A DNA stretch of 64,000 bases, from contig NZ_FONW01000001.1 in NCBI RefSeq assembly GCF_900113005.1, positions 372,001 to 436,000 on the forward strand, in the 5' to 3' direction. This document shows, one piece after another, positions 57,062 to 64,000 of the stretch. Numbering within the stretch: the stretch's first letter is position 1; every line of letters begins with the position of its first letter. Source of the DNA: Sunxiuqinia elliptica. GTDB taxonomy: Bacteria; Bacteroidota; Bacteroidia; Bacteroidales; Prolixibacteraceae. The position numbers were made by a program, and so were the translations under genes. Below the pieces are notes generated by a model, which saw nothing but the letters and a program-made list of their open reading frames with translations, did no database searches and had not been told where the DNA came from.

Positions 57062-58423
57062 CTATTTCACAACCACCGTTTTGATGTTTACAAACTCGCG
57101 CAGACCATAAAGCGATAGCTCTCTTCCAAAACCACTTTCTTTGATTCCACCAAAGGGCAGGCGCGGATCAGATTTCACAAAATCGTTGATGAAAACACAG
57201 CCAGCATCCAGTCCTTTTTCTGCCAAACGTTTTCCACGATCCAAATCAGCAGTGAAAATACCAGCGCCCAAACCAAAAACAGTATCATTGGCAATTTGAA
57301 CAGCTTCCTCTTCCGTTTTCACTTTAAGCAACGAAGCTACCGGGCCAAACAATTCCTCTTCATAAGCAGGCATTCCAGGCATAATTTGATCCATCACTGT
57401 TGGTGGGTAAAAGGCCGCTTGGTGTTCTGGAATAAATCCACCACACAACACCTTAGCTCCTTTGGCCAAAGAGGCACTCACCTGCCCATGCAGTTCGTCA
57501 CGTAAATCATGGCGAGCTAAGGGGCCAATAGTTATAGCAGTCTCCATGGGATCGCCATAAATCGCTTTTTTCATCTCTTCAACAAAAGCTTCTCTAAACT
57601 GCTTGTAAACTGATTCAAAAACAATAAAGCGTTTGGCTCCAATACAGCTTTGACCGGCATTCAGCAAGCGACTGGATGCACAAAGCCTGGCTGCTTCTTC
57701 CAAATTGGCATCTTCTAAAATCAGGTAGGGATCACTTCCTCCCAGCTCCAAAACAGACTTTTTCAAAACCGATCCGGCCACCGATGCAACTGCCTTACCA
57801 GCAGGTGTGCTTCCGGTTAAGGTGACACCTTTTACCTTTGAATTTTCGATGACCTGCTTAACCGCAGCACCTCCAATAATTAAGCTTCGAAAAACATCTT
57901 TCGGAAATCCCGCATCTTTCATCAGCTTTTCAATGGCCAACGAACAACCTTGTACATTACGGGCATGCTTTAAAACGACCGTATTACCAGCCATTAAAGC
58001 AGGAGCTAAAAACCGAAACACCTGCCAAAAAGGAAAATTCCACGGCATAACAGCCAAAATGGTTCCCAAGGGCTGAAAGCTCACAAACGACTCCGAAGCA
58101 TCAGCCTGAATAAGCTCCCGATCCAAAAACTGCTGTCCATTTTCAGCGTAGTACCGACAAACCCAAGCACATTTTTTAATCTCGCTTATAGCCTCGTGTT
58201 TTACTTTGCCCATTTCAGCAACAATTAATTCAGCCAGGTAATCCTCTTGCTTTAACAGTTGCTCTTCAAGTTTCAATACCAATGCTTTTCGCTCTTCTAA
58301 CGTGGTATGTTTCCATTCTCCAAACGCATGATCCACTTCTTTGATGATATGCTTTGTTTCGGCTTCGGAATAAGCCTGGTAGCTTGCAACTACTTTATTG
58401 GTATAAGGATTTATTGATCTCAT
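57062..58423 (-). CDS. NAD(P)-dependent aldehyde dehydrogenase (succinate-semialdehyde type)
   Basis: The 453-residue enzyme has the aldehyde dehydrogenase fold: ILAVMPWNFPFWQVFRFLAP, the Rossmann segment VTLTGSTPAGKAVASVAG, general-base Glu in SVLELGGSDPYLIL (near 228) and catalytic Cys in LNAGQSCIGAKRF (near 259). The short amino terminus and the GESCG-less LGGSDPY pattern match the Sad/GabD-like succinate-semialdehyde group of many Bacteroidota. It oxidises an aldehyde to an acid. It stands alone, convergent with the PAS-hemerythrin gene. Confidence 0.9.
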   Translation of the reverse strand: MRSINPYTNKVVASYQAYSEAETKHIIKEVDHAFGEWKHTTLEERKALVLKLEEQLLKQEDYLAELIVAEMGKVKHEAISEIKKCAWVCRYYAENGQQFLDRELIQADASESFVSFQPLGTILAVMPWNFPFWQVFRFLAPALMAGNTVVLKHARNVQGCSLAIEKLMKDAGFPKDVFRSLIIGGAAVKQVIENSKVKGVTLTGSTPAGKAVASVAGSVLKKSVLELGGSDPYLILEDANLEEAARLCASSRLLNAGQSCIGAKRFIVFESVYKQFREAFVEEMKKAIYGDPMETAITIGPLARHDLRDELHGQVSASLAKGAKVLCGGFIPEHQAAFYPPTVMDQIMPGMPAYEEELFGPVASLLKVKTEEEAVQIANDTVFGLGAGIFTADLDRGKRLAEKGLDAGCVFINDFVKSDPRLPFGGIKESGFGRELSLYGLREFVNIKTVVVK

Positions 58424-58551
58424 TGTTTCCCTTTTTAATCTCAGTTCAAACTTTTCTTTTTCACATCAAATCCTTTTGCTGTAGCTCTCTACAGACTCGG
58501 AATTTGTCATCGCTCATCATTCAGTAATACTCTCTTAAAATTACGCATAAA

Positions 58552-58622
58552 AAAGAGGCTTACAAAAGAGTTTACTGAATATCCTGATCCTGAAAAGGAA
58601 CTAAAAAAAGGGAAGCCTCTTT
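58552..58622 (-). terminator. Possible terminator of the Gfo/Idh gene
   Basis: AAAGAGGCTT (58552-58561) and AAGCCTCTTT (58613-58622) are perfectly complementary but 51 nt apart; A-rich flanks supply a U-tail for minus-strand transcripts. The long loop lowers confidence. Confidence 0.45.
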
Positions 58623-58665
58623 CGAAAACCTCCCTTCTCTGTGAAAAAACCAACTCATTGAGAAA

Positions 58666-60081
58666 TTAGCCTCTGGTAGCACTTACAGGAATATCAGTTA
58701 ATTCTGTAATGCTTACCGGACGCTGTTCTTCTATGCTTTTGCGTGCAGCAATTCCAATTAAAACAGACATGGCTCCATCGCGTGATCCTGCTGAGTGTTT
58801 ATATGGATCAAGCATGTTCGGGTCTTTGAATATCCGATCTTGCAATCGAACATCCCCTCCTCCATGTCCTCCTCGAATACGGGGAACTTTAACCAACTGA
58901 TAGTCTTCCCAATTTTTCTGGACCATAATCTCATCGTAAGCTGAATCATTTTCCTTGGCACTTTGATTCATCTCCTGGGCATGCAACTGCGCTTGACTGA
59001 CCCGTTCCTCAGCTCTCCATGGAATTCCTTCCCAAGAGTCAATGCGGCCATCCATGCCGTTAAAAGCGATGCGCCAACCTTCATAGGGCGAATAAGTGGT
59101 TAAAGAATAGCTCACCTGAACATTATTCGCATACTTAATTTGCACCGCCATTTTATCGTAAATATCAATTTCATCGCGCCACAAGCAGTTATCACGAATG
59201 TAACCATCATACTTCTCGTTATTTACATACAAATCAACCAAACGCTTATTTTTCATGATATCCCAATAAAAACGGCATTTATCGGTGTAAGCACACGAAC
59301 GGCAATTAGCCCCACGAAATGAATTATTACTTCCATAATGTTCCAATTCCCCGTAAGCCGTCACTTCCATTGGATCTGAGTCGATAAACCAATTGAGCAA
59401 ATCAAAATGATGGGTTGCCTTGTGAAGTAAGAGGGTACCTCCTTTATCGCGTTCGCCATGCCAACGCCTGAAATAGGAAGCTCCATGATAGGTGTTCAGA
59501 TACCAATGAAAATCCACCGAAGTAATTTTTCCCACCTTCTTTTTGACAAGCAATTCTTTCAGTTTTGAAAATTGATGCCCATAGCGGTAGTTAAACCCAA
59601 CGATAACTTTTCGCCCGGTTTTGCGCTCGGCATCTAAAATCGACTGACATTTAACCTCATCAGTCGTCATTGGCTTTTCGGTGATCACATCACAGCCCAT
59701 TTCCATCGCTTTGATGATAAACTCATGGTGCGTAGAATCCATAGTGGTAACAATGATAATATCTGGCTTGGTTTGCCTGACCATTTCTTCAAAGTCAGTA
59801 AATACCGGACACTTTACACCGATGTAATCCAATGCAAACTGAAGACGGCCTGGATTGATATCACACAAGCCAACAAACTCGGTTTCATTCGCATAGTTTT
59901 TTACGATGGTCTTCCCCCAGAAACTGGTTCCACGGATACCAGTTCCAACCAATGCTAATTTTGTTTTTGACTTGGCTTGGGCAGCTACTGAACCTGCCGG
60001 ATTGGCCAATAGGGCTCCTGCTGTTAATGTCCCTGCTGTCCCTAAAAAATGACGCCGATTTAAACGCTTCGATTCTTCCAT
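58666..60081 (-). CDS. Tat-exported Gfo/Idh/MocA oxidoreductase
   Basis: The 471-residue protein starts with a twin-arginine signal (RRHFLGTAGTLTAGALLA) and a dinucleotide-binding fold (KLALVGTGIRGTSFWGKTIV). The conserved EKPMTTDEVKC segment contains the EKP of the family, and a later substrate region includes FDLLNWFIDSDP. A cysteine cluster, NCRSCAYTDKC, sits near residue 260. Tat export of a prefolded NAD(P)-linked enzyme is common in this family in Bacteroidota. The sugar or glycan substrate is not visible. It is divergent to the membrane winged-helix gene. Confidence 0.9.
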   Translation of the reverse strand: MEESKRLNRRHFLGTAGTLTAGALLANPAGSVAAQAKSKTKLALVGTGIRGTSFWGKTIVKNYANETEFVGLCDINPGRLQFALDYIGVKCPVFTDFEEMVRQTKPDIIIVTTMDSTHHEFIIKAMEMGCDVITEKPMTTDEVKCQSILDAERKTGRKVIVGFNYRYGHQFSKLKELLVKKKVGKITSVDFHWYLNTYHGASYFRRWHGERDKGGTLLLHKATHHFDLLNWFIDSDPMEVTAYGELEHYGSNNSFRGANCRSCAYTDKCRFYWDIMKNKRLVDLYVNNEKYDGYIRDNCLWRDEIDIYDKMAVQIKYANNVQVSYSLTTYSPYEGWRIAFNGMDGRIDSWEGIPWRAEERVSQAQLHAQEMNQSAKENDSAYDEIMVQKNWEDYQLVKVPRIRGGHGGGDVRLQDRIFKDPNMLDPYKHSAGSRDGAMSVLIGIAARKSIEEQRPVSITELTDIPVSATRG

Positions 60082-60163
60082 AGTTTCAAGTTTTATTCGT
60101 TAGCTATTCTTTTGAGCAAAAAAATAGTTGTGTTTTCAGATGAGGAATATATCGGCTTCTTTG

Positions 60164-60171
60164 TATTTTTG
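60164..60171 (+). promoter_or_regulatory. Candidate -7 box of the winged-helix gene
   Basis: TATTTTTG matches TAnnTTTG and lies 70 nt upstream of the chosen TTG start. No TTTG at normal spacing is seen. Confidence 0.4.
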
Positions 60172-60241
60172 AAAAAGAACGACTGCTTTTGCCGTAAACT
60201 CAACGTTAAAAATTCGTTTTACAAAACTGACTACCAACAAT

Positions 60242-61426
60242 TTGAAAAGAGACCTTAAACATATCAATCGTTACTTGGATCAAGTGCTATCTAGCACCAC
60301 CTTTGCCAAATCTCCTGTCAACCGGGAACTTTTGAAGTACCTTGTAGCCTGCTCATTAAAAGGCGAGAACCCTAAAGAATTTCAAATTGCAGCTGATGTT
60401 TTTGGCAAATCCTACGAACGGGATAAAGAAGTAAATGTCCGGGTTTATATTCATAACCTGCGCAAAAAGCTAAAAGCCTATTATGAACACGAAGGGAAGG
60501 ATGACGAGCTGGTTTTTGTTCTTCCCAAAGGACATTATACGGTTGATTTTCAGTTTTCGACGATTAAGTCCTTTCGAAGACAAGTTCACCGACATGCTCC
60601 ACTTTTACTAGGACTTAGTTTATTGCTTTTGTTGGCGAGTCTTTTGCTGGTGTTTATCTTTCCCAAAAAACGTGTTGACATTCCTTTTTGGAACCAATTT
60701 TTGTCCAATGGCTATTCGACCACACTCTTGTTGGGTGATCATTATTTCTACCGTGGTCCAATCCCTTCAGGCCAAAAAGGAAGTATTCGCGATAGCAAAA
60801 TAAATTCGGATCTTGAGTTTGATAGCTACCTGAAAGCCCATCCGGAGCTAATTGGGCAAATGGAAAAGACCAACTTAACTTATATCAATAACCAAGCTCC
60901 ACTCGGCTTGTTTTACCTGATGCAAGTATTTGGAGGAGGACTCTATGAATTGGAGATGGACTACTCCTCCCGCTCAAAAATTGATGATTTTCGGAATCGG
61001 AATTTGATTTTTGTAGGCTCCTTTAAAACATTGCATGAGTTTAAAAGCACCACCCAAAAGCTGGGCTTAAAATATGACGTTGAGTCAAGCCTTTTAAGTT
61101 ATGATTTGGCCGATACAACTTTACAGTTTGACAACCGCTCAACTCCCTATTTAAACTATGAATATGCAGCTGTAGCACATTTTATGCTCCCCGATGAACG
61201 ACGAGTCTTATTCTTTCTTTGTGACAATGATATTGGTAATATGGCGACACTTAAATACTTTACCGATAAACAGCTAATGAATCCAATTATGCAAGAACTA
61301 AAAGCACTCGAAAGTTTCAATTTCAAAGCGATATTTGAGGTAAAAGGAGAAGAACGAACCGACTTTGATATTAAGCTGGAGCGTTTGGATGCACTTCCTA
61401 AAAACCTAGGTGAAATATGGCCATAA
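60242..61426 (+). CDS. Membrane-anchored winged-helix protein
   Basis: The 394-residue product has an amino-terminal winged-helix-like domain of about 100 residues (TFAKSPVNRELLKYLVACSL, QIAADVFGKSYERDKEVNVR, VYIHNLRKKLKAYYEHEG, LPKGHYTVDF). This block occurs at the front of many membrane or TPR-containing proteins and resembles response-regulator-type DNA-binding domains. One transmembrane segment follows (about 120-143), then a 250-residue extracytoplasmic domain with no recognised fold. The frame has no ATG near its start; the TTG at 60242 gives the full domain and is preceded in frame by a TGA at 60170. It is divergent to the Gfo/Idh gene. Confidence 0.75.
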   Translation: MKRDLKHINRYLDQVLSSTTFAKSPVNRELLKYLVACSLKGENPKEFQIAADVFGKSYERDKEVNVRVYIHNLRKKLKAYYEHEGKDDELVFVLPKGHYTVDFQFSTIKSFRRQVHRHAPLLLGLSLLLLLASLLLVFIFPKKRVDIPFWNQFLSNGYSTTLLLGDHYFYRGPIPSGQKGSIRDSKINSDLEFDSYLKAHPELIGQMEKTNLTYINNQAPLGLFYLMQVFGGGLYELEMDYSSRSKIDDFRNRNLIFVGSFKTLHEFKSTTQKLGLKYDVESSLLSYDLADTTLQFDNRSTPYLNYEYAAVAHFMLPDERRVLFFLCDNDIGNMATLKYFTDKQLMNPIMQELKALESFNFKAIFEVKGEERTDFDIKLERLDALPKNLGEIWP

Positions 61427-61427
61427 A

Positions 61428-61456
61428 AAAAGCCTGAACAGGTATTCAGGCTTCTC
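61428..61456 (+). terminator. Terminator after the winged-helix gene
   Basis: AAGCCTGAA (61430-61438) pairs with TTCAGGCTT (61445-61453) over a 6-nt loop, flanked by an A-run on the left. It lies directly after the stop at 61426 and can act for the convergent pirin gene as well. Confidence 0.7.
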
Positions 61457-61501
61457 GTCAATCTTTTATTGGTATCGACTTACAATCCAATTAGTCTACT
61501 T

Positions 61502-62218
61502 CTACCACTGCATGGGAACTTCAAGCAACATCAGTTTACTTTTAGCCGTTGCTTCCAGTTCAAGCTGCTCTCCTACTTCCGTTAATCCGGCAGCATCTCG
61601 TTTTGAGAGAACGTACTCATCCAATTCCACTTCCCCTTCAACGACCATAATAAACAAGCCATTTTGCGAATTTTTTGGGGCATATCTGACGGTTTGACCT
61701 TCGTCAAATTCTCCCAGGTACAACCAGGCATCCTGATGAATCCACATGGATTGCTTTTCACCATCAGGAGAGATGATCATCTTCCAGTTGTTTTCCAGCG
61801 CTTCATCGCCAAAATATGCTTGATCGTAACGCGGTGTTACATTCTGCTTATTGGGGAACAACCAAATCTGGAAAAGATTCACCACTTCGTCCTTCGATGG
61901 ATTGAATTCGGAATGCGTAATTCCACTCCCAGCAGACATCACCTGTACTTCGCCTCGACGGATAATAGAGCCGTTGCCCATGCTGTCTTTGTGTTCCAAT
62001 TGCCCATCGTGCACAATGGTAATAATCTCCATGTTATCATGCGGATGCGTTCCAAATCCCATTTTGGGTTCCACCCAATCATCATTCAAAACGCGCAAGG
62101 CTCCAAAATTCAATCTTGACGGACAATAATAGTTTGCGAAACTAAATGTGTGCCGACTTTTTAACCAACCATGATCAGCAGCTCCTCGGCTTTCCGACCT
62201 GTAAAGAACAACATTCAT
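61502..62218 (-). CDS. Pirin family protein (YhaK-like)
   Basis: The 238-residue bicupin has the pirin signature GFGTHPHDNMEIITIVHDGQ, with the His and Glu metal ligands of the first cupin, then GEVQVMSAGSGITHSEFNPS, and a degenerate second cupin. Some pirins are quercetin dioxygenases or redox sensors. It lies 19 nt downstream of the YceI gene and is probably co-transcribed with it. Confidence 0.9.
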   Translation of the reverse strand: MNVVLYRSESRGAADHGWLKSRHTFSFANYYCPSRLNFGALRVLNDDWVEPKMGFGTHPHDNMEIITIVHDGQLEHKDSMGNGSIIRRGEVQVMSAGSGITHSEFNPSKDEVVNLFQIWLFPNKQNVTPRYDQAYFGDEALENNWKMIISPDGEKQSMWIHQDAWLYLGEFDEGQTVRYAPKNSQNGLFIMVVEGEVELDEYVLSKRDAAGLTEVGEQLELEATAKSKLMLLEVPMQW

Positions 62219-62237
62219 TGTTCCCTCCTTTCTTTTG

Positions 62238-62834
62238 TTATTTTTTTGCTACAATCTTGTAAGTCAATGTGAAATCGTCGTGAATCATTTTGTCACCTAA
62301 ATTATCAAAAAATGAGGACGAACCATACTTCACATTATAATCTGAGCGATCAATAGTCATCTTTCCAGCTACTGTTAAGCCGTCATTTCCTCCCTCAGAA
62401 GTTCCTTCAAATGTAATTGCTTTGGTAATTCCCTTAATGGTTAAATCGCCTGTAAATGTGTAGTTTGTACCCGACATTTTTACATCAGTTAAAACCAAAC
62501 TTGCAGTAGGATAAGTTTCAACACCAAAGAAATCATCTGATTTTAAGTGGCCTACCAGCTTCTGATTGTATTCTTCATTGGTAATGTCCTCGTTTGTGAT
62601 TGACTGCATGTCGATACTGATTGTACCACCTTTAATTTTCCCATCGACCACTGCGAGCGAACCATCTTTCACCTCGATTGCACCATTGTGCTCACCAGTT
62701 ACTTTTTTACCATGCCATCCAACATGACTTGCTTTTGTATCAATTTCATAATTGCCAGCGAATACCGCTGTTCCGAATAGTAAAGCAACACCTAAAGTTG
62801 CCCATTTTTTCATTTTCATTGTTTTCATAACCAT
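62238..62834 (-). CDS. YceI family periplasmic protein
   Basis: The 198-residue protein has a signal peptide (KKWATLGVALLFGTAVFA) and the YceI lipocalin-like barrel: NYEIDTKASHVGWHGKKVTG, DSLAVVDGKIKGGTISIDM and SDDFFGVETYPTASLVLTDV. Members bind polyprenoid or amphiphilic ligands in the periplasm. Several in-frame Met codons (1, 3, 6 and 8) precede the signal peptide; 62834 is the furthest, and MKKWATL at codon 8 is a good alternative. It lies downstream of the AraC regulator and upstream of pirin. Confidence 0.9.
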   Translation of the reverse strand: MVMKTMKMKKWATLGVALLFGTAVFAGNYEIDTKASHVGWHGKKVTGEHNGAIEVKDGSLAVVDGKIKGGTISIDMQSITNEDITNEEYNQKLVGHLKSDDFFGVETYPTASLVLTDVKMSGTNYTFTGDLTIKGITKAITFEGTSEGGNDGLTVAGKMTIDRSDYNVKYGSSSFFDNLGDKMIHDDFTLTYKIVAKK

Positions 62835-62863
62835 CTGTTTTAATTGTTATTAAATTTCAGTTA

Positions 62864-62899
62864 CAAAAATACAATGGAGCACAAAGTCCATAAATGGAC
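62864..62899 (-). promoter_or_regulatory. YceI promoter with palindrome in the -33 region
   Basis: On the minus strand TATTTTTG (62871-62864) fits the -7 box. At the position of the -33 box the palindrome GTCCAT-AA-ATGGAC (62886-62899) is found instead of a well-spaced TTTG. A site at this place commonly serves an activator. Confidence 0.55.
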
Positions 62900-62910
62900 A
62901 AAAATCGGAT

Positions 62911-63786
62911 TTAATGGTACTTTTTTCGAGTGGCATCACGAAATGCCTTCAGGGTGAGGCCTGTATACTTTTTAAAGAAACGGCTAAAATAGGACGGATC
63001 TTCAAAGCCAAGTGAATAGGCAATCTCCTTGCCACTCAAATCAGTAGCATACAATTTTTGTTTGGCTTCATCAATCACCCGGTTCCGAATCATTTCGCCA
63101 GCCGTAATTCCGGCTGTCTTCTTGGAGACTTCATTCAAACAAGCAGGGCTCATATTCAACTGATCTGCATAAACAGACACGCTTTTTTCTTTGATGTAGT
63201 TTTCCTCAATCAGCTCTTTGAAACGAATAATTGAGAAATTATCAGACTCATTTTCTTGTGCTTGCAAAGGTTGGTATTGCGTTTCAAACAGACGAATGGC
63301 TTTCAGCAAAAACAAATGCAGCAAGTTCAATACGACATCTGTTGTGTAAGTGTCCGGGCGCTCAACTTCTCGAATCATCAACTCAATCACTTGGTTTAGT
63401 TCGTCTTTATCTGCCCCCTCCACCTTCACCATACTTTTAAACTCGGGATTGTTAAAGAGTTCATACTCTTTCAGAGGGGTGTAGTTTTTCTGGTTGTAGC
63501 GAACAAATTCTTCGTTAAAAAGAATAGAAAAGCCACCAGCCGTCGGATCTAAAATCATCCGGTGTTTTAGGCCTGGTGGCACAAAAAGAATCGTATCCTT
63601 TTCGATGACGTATTCAACAAAGTCAGTGGCATGCACCGCTTGGCCATGTTGAAGCCAAAAAATAGAATAAAATTGATGCAAGTGAGGGATTTCATTCTCA
63701 CGACGATCCTGATCTTTAAAATCACAGATCTTCATGATCGTAAAAATCCGCTCTTCCTGCTCTCCAAAAAGGTTTATACGATCCAT
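62911..63786 (-). CDS. AraC family transcriptional regulator
   Basis: The 291-residue regulator has an amino-terminal cupin-type sensor (LHQFYSIFWLQHGQAVHATD, then VPPGLKHRMILDP) and a carboxy-terminal AraC domain with two helix-turn-helices (VSVYADQLNMSPACLNEVSK; GKEIAYSLGFEDPSYFSRFF, KKYTGLTLKAFR). It lies 76 nt upstream of yceI and 9 nt downstream of the OsmC gene, same strand. It probably acts on the YceI-pirin operon. Confidence 0.9.
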   Translation of the reverse strand: MDRINLFGEQEERIFTIMKICDFKDQDRRENEIPHLHQFYSIFWLQHGQAVHATDFVEYVIEKDTILFVPPGLKHRMILDPTAGGFSILFNEEFVRYNQKNYTPLKEYELFNNPEFKSMVKVEGADKDELNQVIELMIREVERPDTYTTDVVLNLLHLFLLKAIRLFETQYQPLQAQENESDNFSIIRFKELIEENYIKEKSVSVYADQLNMSPACLNEVSKKTAGITAGEMIRNRVIDEAKQKLYATDLSGKEIAYSLGFEDPSYFSRFFKKYTGLTLKAFRDATRKKYH

Positions 63787-63795
63787 ACGTTCATT

Positions 63796-64000
63796 TTATT
63801 CGACCACGCGAATTTCGCTGCTCATTTTTACCACATCGCGATAAACCGCACTAACTCCACAGTATTTTTCTTCTGAAAGGTGAACGGCTTTTTCCAATTT
63901 TGCCATGGGTAAATCTTTCCCTTTAAACTCGTAAATAACTTTCATGGTATAATATTTTTTGGGATGCTCATCAGTTACATCTCCTTCAACAATCACCCGA
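63796..64000 (-). CDS. OsmC family protein, 3' part (cut by window end)
   Basis: The frame is open to the end of the window, so the gene starts outside. The visible 68 codons are the carboxy-terminal end of an OsmC-like fold: VEGDVTDEHPKKYYTMKVIY, ELKGKDLPMAKLEKA-type helix and the peroxidatic or resolving cysteine in LSEEKYCGVSAVYRDVV. OsmC proteins reduce organic hydroperoxides. The GTG at 63996 is internal. Confidence 0.88.
   Translation of the reverse strand, partial: RVIVEGDVTDEHPKKYYTMKVIYEFKGKDLPMAKLEKAVHLSEEKYCGVSAVYRDVVKMSSEIRVVE

Overview
The window reads as a chromosomal segment of a Bacteroidota bacterium. The evidence is a SusC/SusD/SusE/SusF-type outer-membrane glycan system, two proteins ending in type IX secretion (T9SS) sorting domains, promoters of the Bacteroidota type (TTTG, about 20 nt, TAnnTTTG), and almost no Shine-Dalgarno sequences. 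The mix of GH13, GH65 and GH97 enzymes with an SLC45-type sugar transporter fits a marine or sediment Marinilabiliales/Prolixibacteraceae-like organism, but that placement is an inference from family style and no marker gene was tested.

Layout. 1-5.8 kb is housekeeping: the 3' end of RNase R, a TetR regulator, a MORN-repeat lipid-facing or periplasmic protein, the rbfA-methyltransferase-lolC/E-like operon and metK. 6.1-7.9 kb is a small redox/sulfur cluster (DsrE/YedF-like, MarR regulator with a cysteine tail, DUF2024, minimal thioredoxin), with a perfect palindrome lying exactly between the -33 and -7 boxes of its promoter. 8.1-11.6 kb is an osmolyte operon (BCCT transporter, universal stress protein, orphan glycine-betaine-binding lipoprotein). 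11.8-14.8 kb holds a WYL regulator, DUF3795, a GyrI-like protein and a methyltransferase. 15.2-22.7 kb is a surface locus: a 1870-residue T9SS protein with eight exact 354-bp repeats, divergent from a secreted glycine-rich protein. 22.7-30.1 kb has an aminotransferase, a radical SAM protein, metG and an orphan sensor kinase.

30.2-52.6 kb is a complete maltodextrin/starch utilisation locus. A six-gene minus-strand operon (SLC45 transporter, beta-phosphoglucomutase, GH65 phosphorylase, GH13, GH97, GH13 lipoprotein) and a LacI regulator stand opposite a plus-strand susC-susD-susE-susF-amylase operon. Two LacI-type palindromes with the same core, one upstream of each operon, tie the halves together. 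The predicted flow is: a secreted T9SS amylase cuts starch, SusC/D with SusE/F capture and import oligosaccharides, periplasmic GH13 and GH97 enzymes trim them, SLC45 imports maltose, GH65 phosphorolyses it, and PgmB makes glucose 6-phosphate.

52.7-64 kb is mixed: an unknown coiled-coil secreted protein, SRPBCC, DUF429, TfoX-N, a DUF438/hemerythrin/PAS protein, an aldehyde dehydrogenase, a Tat-type Gfo/Idh oxidoreductase opposite a membrane-tethered winged-helix protein, and an OsmC-AraC-YceI-pirin stress group cut by the window end. I saw no tRNA, rRNA, insertion sequence, prophage or CRISPR array.
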